A stretch of DNA of 64,000 nt from Allomyces arbusculus (taxonomy: Eukaryota; Blastocladiomycota; Blastocladiomycetes; Blastocladiales; Blastocladiaceae), in the NCBI GenBank assembly GCA_027604705.1, contig JADHYV010000084.1:1-64000 (forward strand), read 5' to 3'. The notes beneath the pieces are model-generated. The model was not told the origin of the DNA. It searched no databases and saw only the letters and a list, made by a program, of their open reading frames with translations. Of this stretch, positions 41,657 to 51,811 are shown in pieces; the stretch's first letter is position 1, and each line of letters starts with the position of its first letter. The position numbers were made by a program, and so were the translations under genes.

Positions 41657-44600
41657 CTACGACTGCGCGGCGGCGCCGCCGTTGCGCTTGCGTTTCCTGC
41701 TGGCCGACCCGGGCCCGGTCGTCGCGCCGGGGCGCTTGCCGACGGGGAACGACACTTGGGTGAGCGGGTTCGGCGTGGGCGGCGCCTCGTCCTCTGTGAA
41801 ATCAGAGCACGAGGCTTCAGACGGTCAAGGATCACACTTCCCATCGGGACAACAGTTCAATCAAGTCGCCACGTACCAATGACCAAGTTGTCGACAGTGC
41901 GCAAACTGCACGAAACTGAGCAGAACCACCGCGTCGCTCCTGCGCGCGGTGGGCCGGCGGTGCGCAAACACGTCGCGTGAAACGCCTTCTGGCACCCGCC
42001 GCACCGCTGCAAGTCGTGAGCAACGTCACGCTGCTCCTTGCCCTGGCACAGCCAGCAGTCTACATTGCGATTCGCGCACGCCCGCGTCAATTCTTTCCAC
42101 CCTTTCCCAAGCCCCGAATGGAAACCGAGCAAACACGTACAGTCTTGCACGACTGGTATAATCCGATCCTCGAGCGTCTCCTCGACATATCCGCGCAAGT
42201 CCAGCCGAATGCGCTTATTCCCGGCAATCCCCGACCACGCGCACCCGTGCTTGTTGCACAAAGACTTCTTACCCCATGGCCCTTGCCGCCAATTCGGCGA
42301 CTCGGTCACGCCGCAGAACCGGCACCATGGGACACTGCGCGCCGTGAGCTGCTCATACATGGTCGGGCGTGCGACGCGGGTGCCGTAGTCGGCCGAGCAC
42401 GGCACGTGTCTCTCCGCCGCCGTCGTCGTCTCGGAATGGGTATGGTGCGAGTGCGGATGCGCGGGGACGAGCGGCATCGGCACGGGCGTCGACCTGTCGG
42501 ACAGACCGGATGTCGAACTCGCCGTGAGTGACGGCGATGGCGGCGCGGCATGGATTACGGTCTTGCGTTTAGCGGCCGCCGCACCGAGCGCCGCGGCAGC
42601 ACTGCGCCGCTTCTTGAGTGCCGGGCCGGCGATCGACGCGTCCGAGTCGGTCCCGTTATCAGCGGGTTCGGGCGTCATCCACCCGCCGTGCTCGCGCGCG
42701 CGGCGCAGGTTCAGCTTCAGTTTGATCACGGGCGCGGCGGCAGCGGCGGCGGCGGCCGGAGAGTTGTGCTGTGTGTTGGGGGCGCGGTAGGTCAAGTGGA
42801 TTGGGGCGATCGACGAGTCTGTGATACTCGACGGGGTCGCGGTCGCGGCGCGCATCGCGTCAGTGTCGGTCCACGACGCAGTTGAGACGTCCTTGTCGTG
42901 ATCCGACGTGTCGAGGCATGACGTGCCGGCACCGTTCAAGGGACTGCGCGGCACCGACATCTCGTCCTTTTCAGCGGTGGGGCTCGGGATCGCAGTCCAC
43001 TCGGGTGTCGGGAACCCGAGCTGCCGCCATGCGTCGGCCTCGTCCCAGGCGTCGTCGAGCGGCGGCGTCGCGAGTGGCGACATGGACTCACCAAACCGGC
43101 CAACGGGCTTGAGGTGGTCCCAGCACCGATCTTCGTGCTCCGTCGAAGGCAGGAGCGAGAACATCGAGTCGGAACGCGGCGACATGGCGGGCGACACGAC
43201 AGGCATCGTCATGGCCGACACGTCCATCGCACTCCACGCAGTTTCGACCACGCGCGTCGTGCCGTGAGCGACATTGTCAAAGATCGACCCCGTCACCTCG
43301 TCCACAGCGGCTGCTGCCAGGCCCTTGCCCGCCGCGTTCGCCGCCAAGAACACGTCGGCCTTGACGGCCGTCGCAAACTGCCACGCGCGGTGAAACGCCG
43401 ACGGGTCCATCAAGACCGTATCGTCCTCGGCAACGCCCGTCACGTCGCGCAGGAGCGGGAGGCACGCGGCGCACAGCCGCATGCGCAAGAGTGCGTAGTT
43501 GTTGGGGTTCGCGTCCCACCGGTGCGAGAATTCGGCCAAGTGTGTCGTGCACGGCGCGCAGAAGGCCGTTGCGCGCGGGATCGCGTCGGTGTCGGTGCCA
43601 GTCAAAGGGGGAATCGAAAATGTCGCGTCGGTGGAGTCGATCGCGGCCTTAATGGGGGTGCGCGGAATCATGTCCGCGGCTTGGTGCGCGGCCGCAACGG
43701 CGTCGGCCTCGACTTTCAGCACCGACGGGAACGCGAGACGCGTCTCGCCACTCTCCACCGCGTCTACGTGCGCGTCCACGACCATCGCGTCGACCACCAT
43801 CTCGTCGTCCTCGAACCACGGCGACCCGGCGTTCGCCATCCCCGGCGCGACCGCCGACACGGGGCTCGTTGGCGGCGCCGCCGCGCGCGACGCCGAAGAC
43901 ACAATCGCAGCAGGCGCGTGATGCGGGTACATGTGCGCGTGCGCAATCGGCACGGCGCGGTGCCCGCCGTGCCGGTCAAACACGATCAGGGCCGCAGGTG
44001 GCGGGATCAGGACGTGCGTCGGGTGCGGGAACGTGTGGTAGTGATGCGTCGGCGCGGGTTGGGGCGGCGGCGCGTGCACGGGGTGCGGGGTGAAATAGGT
44101 AGTCGACGCGTCGGCGTGCGGCGGGGACGGCAGGTGCGGCATGCCGATGGTCGCGTCGGCGTACGCAGCCGCGGCACGGTGCGGCGTCGATGGCGTCGGT
44201 TGCTGCTGGGCGTACGACGCATGCCGGTGATGTGGCGGTGGAGCGCAATGCAAATGATGGCCGTGATGACCGCGATGGTGGTGGTGGTGGGACGGCTGCT
44301 GCTGGTGGTGGTGGAGTTGATTGTGCTGGTGCTGCGGCTGCTGCTGTTGCCGTGGCGGCGTACTCTGCCGCGACGGGTGCGACGGCCGGCGCTGGTGTTG
44401 CTGCTGGTACTGGTTGAATTGTTGATGATGCTGCTGTTGTGGGTGGAAATGATAGTGCTGCTGCTGCTGGTGGTGGTGGTGATGCGCGTGTGGATGCGCG
44501 TAGGCCGCGGCCGGGTGCCAGTGCACCGTCGGGTTCGACGGCCTCCGCGCACGCGTCGCGCCCACATTCCCGTGCGCCTGGAGCGGGATTGTCGTCGCCG

Positions 44601-44952
44601 CGTCCATGACGGCCGGATCCATTGCCAGACGCGGGTACAGCTGGTTGTTGCGTCGCGAATCGCACGACGCGTCTAAGTCTACGAGATCAGGGTAGAGTGC
44701 GGGGCGTCCCGGCGGCGAGCACGTCGGCACTGACGCGTGGCGCGTGCGGCGGCCGTGGAGCGACGGCACCGAGGAGGAGAGAACCGAGTCGGCACGACGC
44801 GGCGGCGGCGCAAAGTGGTGCGGCACGGGCAGCGGGCTCGTCGGGCAGTGCGACGGCGAGGGTGCGGGCACCTGCAGCAGGAACGTGATGGCGCCGCCGT
44901 CCGGGAGCCGAAGAGAGAGCGGAGATGTAGATGCACGAGGCCAGGTCGCCAT
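41657..44952 (-). CDS. GATA-type zinc finger plus PHD finger protein
   Basis: Probable nuclear transcription or chromatin factor, 1,070 residues. Exons 44952-41877 and 41793-41657 (83-nt GTACGT..CAG intron, phase 1); the last exon adds 44 residues ending in a basic SRKRKRNGG patch. The N-terminal half is low complexity with a His/Gln-rich region (44.2-44.5 kb). Mid-protein there is a Cys-containing stretch CAPCTTHLAEF...LCAACLPLL. Near the C-terminus lies a GATA-like finger, CRFC then 18 residues then CNKHGC, in which His stands where the fourth Cys normally lies. After a further Cys/His segment comes a PHD-like finger: CWLC, RCGGC, FHATC and WFCSVSC. The start ATG 44952 begins the coding-like part; the frame stays open to 45402. 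The DNA target and partners are unknown. Confidence 0.75.
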
Positions 44953-45805
44953 GGCGAGGAGTGGCCAACGAGAGAAAGAAAGCGTGTCAGGGAGCGGCAA
45001 GGGAGGGCGCGCGCGAAGACCGAGGCGAGGTGCGGGCACGGTGGCATGCGAAGGCAGGGGAAGCCGAGCGTCGGCCAGAGCGGGTAGCAAGCGTGCGCGA
45101 TGGGCAGACGAGGCGGGGCGCGAGGTGCAGGCCGGCGCGTGAGCGGGGCCGCGTTCGATGTTCGCGCAACGACGGCAGGCGACCGTGGCGAGGGCCGTGT
45201 GGGCGCGCTCGCCAGCACAGACAGCACATCGTGACGGACAGACGTGCCAGGCACGGACAAGGGGATCGGCGTCTCCCTCCTTGGCCTGCGCCGTGCGCTT
45301 GCTTTGCAGCCGGTCGCGTGCGCCAGTGGAGGACAGAGCGGGGCAGACGCGCTTGGACCTGCAGCTGAGGGCCGAGCAACATCTCGCGAGCAAAGGGCCC
45401 ATGGCGGCGCGCTGTGATCATCCGGGAGACAGCGCGGGACGTGGGAAACAACTGAGCGCCTTACTGCCACGTGGATTTCACAGGAGCGCCACGTGCGGGG
45501 CACGCTCAAGGTCCCGGGAGACGCTGCTCGTGACGCTGCGAGACACACGGTGCTGTCGTCGGAGGCTCGCGTCTGGGTCAAACTCGCCGCGCTTGCGCTC
45601 CTTCGTAGTGAAGCTCAGGGGCCACGCTCTTCCGAGCGCACCCAACCGGCGAGTGAGCCGGGCGAGTGCGCCGAGTCTGGCCCTGAAGAACCGCGGCCGA
45701 GCCCAGTGCGCCCAGTCTGGTGCTGCGATACAGATTCCATGCATATTCTCCGTGAACACTCCAACAACAGCAAACCAAAACGACACCACTCGTGCCCCCC
45801 TCCCA
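44953..45805. promoter_or_regulatory. Upstream region of the GATA/PHD gene
   Basis: About 850 bp between the GATA/PHD start and the RAD51 stop, both on the minus strand. The GATA/PHD frame is open as far as 45402, but the translation there is Arg/Ala/Cys-rich and unlike a conserved domain, so I treat it as leader and promoter. No named site. Confidence 0.4.
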
Positions 45806-47156
45806 TCACTCCTTGGCATCCGTGATCCCCTCGGGCGCAATCGCAAACATGGCCTCGGCCTCGGGCAAGCACGGCGAGTCGTAAATCTTGCAAATGCGCG
45901 TTTCTCCGCGGCCCTTGCGCAGCGACAACCGCGTCGTCGACGCGTGCGCCATGATGTTGCCACCAATGGGCTTCTTTGGGTCGGCTGTGAACATGGCCCC
46001 ACCATCGACTTGCGCAACCACCTGGTTCGTCATGACCACGGCAATTCCAAACTCGTCGGCGAGCCGCAACAGCGCGCGCAAGAACCGCGCCAAGTGCGTT
46101 TGCCGTGCCGAGAGCTCGCCACGGCCGCTGAAATCCGTACGGTAGAGTGCGGTTGCCGAGTCAACGATTAGGAGTGCATACCTGGTGTCCAACAATCAAT
46201 CAGTCAGTCCGGCGAACCAAAAAGCGAGCAACTTATCCATAGACACTAAAAACGTACCGCGACTCGGCCATCATCGCCGACGCTTGGATGAGCAGTGCTG
46301 TCTGGTGGTCCGAGTTGTAGGCGCGCGCATAGGCAATGTTCTCAAGCACTTCCTCGCCCGCCAAATCATAGCGTTCCGCCACGGCCAGGCACCGCTCGGG
46401 GCGGAACGTGCCCTCAGTGTCGATATACAGGCACTTGCCCTCGGCCCCACCCATTTCAATCGGCAACTGGCACGTTACGGCCAAGGTGTGGCACAGCTGC
46501 GTCTTGCCCGTGCGGAACTCGCCAAAAATCTCGGTGATCGAGCCCGTCTCGAGCCCGCCTGTGAGACGTCGGTCGGTCGGTCGATGGTCAGCGTTGAACA
46601 ATGAGCGGATGGAGAAGCAAGCGTGAGTTGCAAACGCACCGCCCAGCAACTTGTCGAGCTCGCTCGACCCCGTCGTGATGTGTACGAGCTCGGCTCGCCT
46701 CGCGTGCACGTCGGTGGCGGTACGGAACCCCATGGGCACCATCTTAGACGCTACAACGGTCAAAGCCGCCACTCAGCCCCCGAACGCCGCAAAAACATCG
46801 ACAATGGATTCGTGCCATACCTTCGGCAATGATCTTGTCGGCCTTGGCCTCGGAAATGCCCTTGATGGTGATCAGTGTCTTTTTCGGCGTGTAGGCCACG
46901 GCCTCGATCGTGTGGAACCCTGCCTCAGCCAGTTTCTTGACGTCGGTGCCCGTGATACCGCCCATCCCCTAGAGGCGCCAAGGAAAAAATTGCGCATCAG
47001 GAGCCACATTCTTCACAACGGTACACCACGTTTAACAGCGGCGGTAGGAGCGCGCACCTCGAGCCGCCCAATGGGCACCGGGCCGACAATCGACTGCGCC
47101 GTGTCCTCGGCATAGCTTTCCTCGTGGTGCTCGTGTTCCATTTGCGTGCTGTCCAT
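45806..47156 (-). CDS. RAD51: RAD51 recombinase
   Basis: Strand-exchange ATPase of homologous recombination. Exons 47156-47058, 46968-46821, 46750-46640, 46558-46258 and 46181-45806, with introns of 70-89 nt; 344 residues (339 in human). The N-terminal helix-hairpin-helix domain includes [20 protein letters not shown] and [11 protein letters not shown]; then [17 protein letters not shown], Walker A GEFRTGKT (residues 132-139), [12 protein letters not shown], Walker B LLIVDS (223-228), the L1/L2 loops with [12 protein letters not shown] and the polymer/ATP-cap region, and a C-terminus [20 protein letters not shown] with GITDAKE typical of RAD51 rather than DMC1. All joins restore the family sequence. 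The ATG 47156 gives the usual short acidic N-terminal tail. Confidence 0.97.
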
Positions 47157-47568
47157 CTTGATGTTGGTGCTGGTTGGGTCGCAAGGGCCGAGATTGAGGT
47201 TGCCGATGCGGGAAGACGGCTGGCACGGCTGCAGGGAGCTGAACAGGAGCGGCCACAGCTTCGGGCGAGGTGGTCGATGACGGGCACAGGCTTTGCAGGG
47301 AGTAGCGGGCGGTGGAGCAGCTGGACGACGAGCCGACTTGGTTGATGAAATAGTCGACGAAGTGTTGGCAACAGTGACGAGGCAAGAGACGATCGCGGGT
47401 GGGACTCACTCACTCCTCGCAAGCTCTTCGGGCCTGCCACACTGCCAGTCCTTGCTGGCTGCCCCGTTCCCTGCGGTTCGCAATCGCCGCAACGCTTTGA
47501 GCCGATTACGACGACGATGGCCCGTTTATGTATTTCTTCTCCACGCCCCGCAGACCGGCGCACGGCGC
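47157..47568. promoter_or_regulatory. Spacer between DHFR (3') and RAD51 (5')
   Basis: 412 bp, presumably the RAD51 promoter plus the DHFR 3' end. No gene; no MCB/ACGCGT-type cell-cycle box is obvious. Confidence 0.4.
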
Positions 47569-48246
47569 TCACGCCGCCGTCGCCCGCCGTCGGTAGAGCA
47601 CAAATTCAAACGTCATGCCCTTGTCAGCGACTTTGCCCGCCTGCACCGGCTCGCCCGCGACGCGCTCGAGCTCGGTATGGTCAGCAGCGACCCACTGCGC
47701 CTTGTCGAGCGCCGGGAACCACGTATCGCACCCGTCGAGCTCCTGGTCGATCTCGGTCAGGAACACGTTGGCACAGGCCGTGTGTGAGAGCGCCTCTGCG
47801 TACACTTGCCCACCACCAATCACGAAAATGTGGGCAATGTCGGTGCGCGCGGAGAGGGAAGCCAGCGCCGCGTCGAGCGTGCCGAATACGTCGACGCCCG
47901 CGGGGAGTGACGGTCTGGTGGGGCAATCGAGGTGAGCCGAGAGCCGTGCAAACCAACCAACTGGATGCATATGCCGTACTCACCGCAACGCATCAGACTG
48001 CCTCGTCAAGATCACGTTGACGCGGTCTGGCAATGGCCTAAACTTGGCTGGAATCGATTCCCACGTCTTGCGGCCCATGATGACCGCGTTCTGCTGGTTG
48101 GTGCCGGGCTGGAACGCCTTGGACGTGATCATCTTGAAGTAGGCCATGTCCTTCGGCAGCCGCCATGGGATTGTGCCGCCCTTCCCAATGCCGCCAGACC
48201 GCGTCGCGGCCACAACCATGGAAAAGTCGCGGATTTTAGTTGCCAT
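47569..48246 (-). CDS. Dihydrofolate reductase
   Basis: Reduces dihydrofolate to tetrahydrofolate with NADPH for thymidylate and purine synthesis; cytosolic. Exons 48246-47984 and 47914-47569 (69-nt intron with GTGAGT donor, phase 2); 202 residues, the usual size for fungal DHFR. Family landmarks: MVVAATRSGGIGKGGTIPWR, LPKDMAYFKMIT, the NADPH-binding AVIMGRKTWESIP, FRPLPDRVNVILTR, then after the splice HIFVIGGGQVYAEAL, FLTEID and a C-terminal strand FEFVLYRRR. The start is the ATG just before the first beta-strand. Unlike plants and many protists, it is not fused to thymidylate synthase. Confidence 0.96.
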
Positions 48247-48515
48247 GTGCGCCAAGTCGCGAAAATGTGCGAGTTGGTGGTGTAAGCGTGTCGTCTGCAA
48301 GTCGCAGTTGACACCAGTGGAGGCGAGAGCGTGAAAGTCGAGCATCGAAGCGCCCGCGTGGCCAACCAACCTGGCCACTTCTCGTATCCTGATTCTCTTT
48401 CTGATCCTGAATCCATTCTATGAAAACGGCAACGTGCACAGCAATCCAGAGCAATCGATAAATATAGAGAGACATGCAAAAATGATCTCGACAACGCGTC
48501 CACACCCCACCCCTT

Positions 48516-51399
48516 TCATTCCTGCCCGTTCGATGCCGACGAGGATGACGACGCCGATACCGCTTTGTTGCTTTTGAATTCCGTGCCCGACGCCTCGTTC
48601 CTCACCTTATCCGCCGCGGCCTTGAGCATTTTCCTGACCAACGGCGCCGCGGTACTCCCGCCTGCACCCGCGACATTCGCCGCCATCATCGCGCGCTTGC
48701 GCTTCTCGCCAATCATCGGACTATACGGCTTGGTCAGCGGCTTGGTCGAATTCTTGATCACAATCGGTTTCCCGACCATGGGCGGTTTCGCCTTGTGCAC
48801 GAGCTGTTTTCGCAGACGCTTGATCTGCGCCTCCACGCGCCGTTCCTCCTCCTCGGTCATCCGCTTCCGCTCCTCCTCTTCCCGTGCGCGCCGTGCCTCC
48901 ATTTCGGCATCAAACGCGCGCCGGTCCTCGGCGCGGTCCTCCGTATGCAAAAGCGGCGTCTCCGGCTCGGTCGGCGGTTTCGTCGACGGCTGCACAACAA
49001 ACGGATCGTAGACGGCCTCCGGGATAGGCTGCGCAATGAACGGGTCCGGAACAGGGGCAGTCGGTGGCGGTGGCGGTTTCAGCAGCGCGCGGTCCTCGGT
49101 GACCAAGTGGAACGGTTTCGGCTCCGTCGGCGCGCGCTCGACCTTGGGCGGAAGTGGAGCAGGTTCGTCGTCGTAGGGTAGCGGCTGCGCCCGGAACCGG
49201 CGGAGCCGCTCGGCGGCCTCTTGCTCGCGCCGCACGCGGTCGGCGAACTCGCGCTGTTTGCGCTCCGTGATCGACTCGCCGGGGAGAGTGAAAGGTTCCG
49301 GTTGCGTCTTAGGTTTCGGTGCGCGTGCGGGCAGTGGGGCTGGCTTGTGAATAAAGTCGGGCACCGGGTGCGCCTTGATGACAGGTCTCGGCGGCGACGG
49401 ACGCTGCGGTTTCGGTTTGGGTTTGGTGATGGCCGGCGAGTGCGGCTGGGTCGTAGGCAGCTGCTTCGGCGGTGGAACGCCGAGCGGACGGTCGGCTTTC
49501 AAAATCTACGAGAACGCGAACCGTGGCATCAGTCCCCAATCAACCATGGCGAGGAACGCAATGCGTGTTGAAGTGGAACCTTGTCATTCAGCGGCTGCGC
49601 CTTGAACGGCTTGACCTGCTGGAGCTCGGCCAGTTCGCGCTCTTCGGTCGACAGGGGCTTGGGCAAGTGCGCGCGCTGCTGGCTGATCAACTTAGTCAGG
49701 AGTCGCGGCGACTGCGGGACCGTGCGTTTGGCCTGCAACGCGCGCACGCGGTTATTGACCGCGCGCTTGCCCTTATCGGGCGTGCGCAACAGCCGCTGCA
49801 CTTTGGCCGCGAGCGACCCGGACATAGTCGGTACCGGCCTCGCACGAGCGGCTGACGAGGCCGTCGGGTTCATAGCTGTGAGCCGGAACGGCTTCATGTA
49901 GGTAATCCCACGAAGCGTGTTCTGTGGGGAGATCGGTTGCGTTTGAGTTCCAGTCACAGTGGGGTCGACGGAAGTGAGAACAAGTGCGTGCACGTACCTG
50001 CTTGCGCTTCTTGATTGCCGGCGACGCGACCAGCCGTAGTGGCGACTTGTGCGCCTGCAGCTTCTGCAACTGCTTGGTCTTGGTCAGACGCGCGATATCG
50101 GCCCTGCTTTGCAGAAACACCAGGTGCTCGGTCGACGCTGCCGCGCGTACGGGCGTGAACGGGTGCATCGGTGCCGGTGCCGGTGCCGGCGCGTCCATGT
50201 CATCCCACTGCGACGACGCCTGCGACGCCATCGAAAGACGACCCGCCGCATCGTCAATCGGTGTTGGTGTCGATGGCGCGGGAGCCGTAGGCGTCGTGCT
50301 CGCCGCAGCAGATAGTCCCGGACCTACGGCGGTCGACCGAGGGCCTGGCCGGCTCGGCGTGGAGACGGCGCTGGTCGGTTCCGTGGCGGTCGGCGAGTCG
50401 GTCGGAAACATGTAAATAAAGGATTTGCGCCGCGTCGATGACTTGCTCCTACAATCACCGACATTGTCAGCTGCAAGCTCGAAACAACCATAACAGTTGC
50501 TTGAGCCAAGAATCAACGTACCTGCGCCGCACCGTCAGTGCGCCCGGGCGCGGCGTGTCCTGATGCTGAGCAGGTACGCTAGGTCGCGGCGTGTCCTTGT
50601 GCGGCACCGGTGCCGCCGCCGCTGCTGCTGCTGCTGCAGATTTCCGCGCCAGCGGCGTTCCTGGTTGTGCAGACCTTGTAGCCGCCGCGGCTGTCCACTG
50701 CTTGCGCATGACCGTCGCCGTCAGGTCCTTGTTGATCGGGATGTCGGCGAGGTGCCGGTCGTCATCGTCACTGTCATCGCCCATGAGCAAGTCGCCGAGC
50801 GCTTCGTTGTCGTAGTCTTCGGCATCGATCGACGAGAAAGCGGGCGAGTCAGCGTGATTGGCTGGCGGAGGTCGAAGTGAACCGTCAGTGAGTTGTCCGA
50901 ACAGGTCTGCCAATCGCTGGCAAGCCGCACCGAAGTACTTGGCCACGGACGGCGTCTCCGGGATCGCGCTCCGTCCCACGGTTAACTTTTCGGCGCGGAA
51001 ATCGAGGTACTTGGGGGCCGAGAATTCGTATTCCGGGTCCGTTGGCACGGCGGGGGTCGACGGGACACTGGCGGTCGCGCTGGAGGCAGCGAATCGCCGT
51101 GCGGCCGGCGTCTTGGTCGGACGGTACGTCTCCGACTCGTAGTCCCAAAGGCCAAACGGCAAACCGGCAGGCGGTGCAGCGGGAGCGGGAGACGATGCGC
51201 TGTTAGTCGCCTCGTTGGCAACACCGCTGCCGCTGGCGCTGCCGTTCGTCGAGCCCGTGGCTTCTGAAGACGCTGAGGACGATCCAGCCTTGGCGGTACT
51301 GGTACGGCGCGAGTTGCGGCGACGCTTGGACGGCGTTGCGGCCGCCTCGGCCATGGTCGACGGGGTGGATGGTGATGGAGCAGCGTCTGGAGTGGTCAT
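48516..51399 (-). CDS. TPX2-like spindle assembly factor
   Basis: Microtubule-associated protein of the TPX2 family (Aurora A activator and spindle nucleator in animals and plants). Exons 51399-50522, 50448-49998, 49921-49580 and 49505-48516 with 73-76-nt introns; 886 residues. The N-terminal part has YEFSAPKYLDF, resembling the Aurora-A-binding YSYDAPSDFINF motif. The centre is basic, with two DTPRP repeats. The C-terminal half shows TPX2-type signatures: ELAELQQVKPFKAQPLNDKI, LGVPPPKQLPTTQPHSP, PEPFTLPGESITERKQREFA, a charged coiled coil RREQEAAERLRRFRAQPLPY, EPKPFHLVTEDRA, and EEEERKRMTEEEERRVEAQ before a Lys-rich tail. The third intron uses a weaker GTTCCA donor, but the join restores the PLNDK-IL motif. 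TPX2 is sporadic in fungi, so its presence is of interest. Confidence 0.85.
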
Positions 51400-51811
51400 C
51401 CTGGCCAGCTTATTCGTTCAGGCGGCCAGCTTCTGGAGATTGCGGCCAGTGCGGGCCCGGATCCGTGCTGGTGGTGGCGACGCCGTGGTCTCGCCGTCGA
51501 TGTTGTCGATTTGGTCGCATGAACCGACTCGAGGACGATTGCTGCACAAGGCAGTGGTGGCATGCTGGAATGATGGACAAGGCAGGTGTGTGCGCCATTG
51601 CACAAGCGACCGCGGCAGGACGCCTCATGGAACATGCACATATCTCGCTTGAAGCCGACGCGGCCGCGCCAATCATTGCGACCAGCGCCCTGCTCGCCAG
51701 AACAACTCTCAAAAATTGCTATGCTATCGAAGGCTACCTTCATTGACTAACCCAACCCAGACTTTATCCCTGGTCTGGCGGCAGCGGCCGCGCCCTGTTC
51801 GTGACACTCTC
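51400..51811. promoter_or_regulatory. Spacer upstream of TPX2
   Basis: 412 bp between two minus-strand genes; holds the TPX2 promoter and the 3' end of the next gene. No gene or named site seen. Confidence 0.4.

Noticed and set aside
43114-44676. 520-residue plus-strand frame opposite the GATA/PHD gene
   Set aside because: Arg/Val-rich antisense shadow; includes long Leu/Val runs from the His/Gln repeats on the other strand.
45806-47156. DMC1 instead of RAD51
   Set aside because: The C-terminus [20 protein letters not shown] and the N-terminal region fit RAD51 better.
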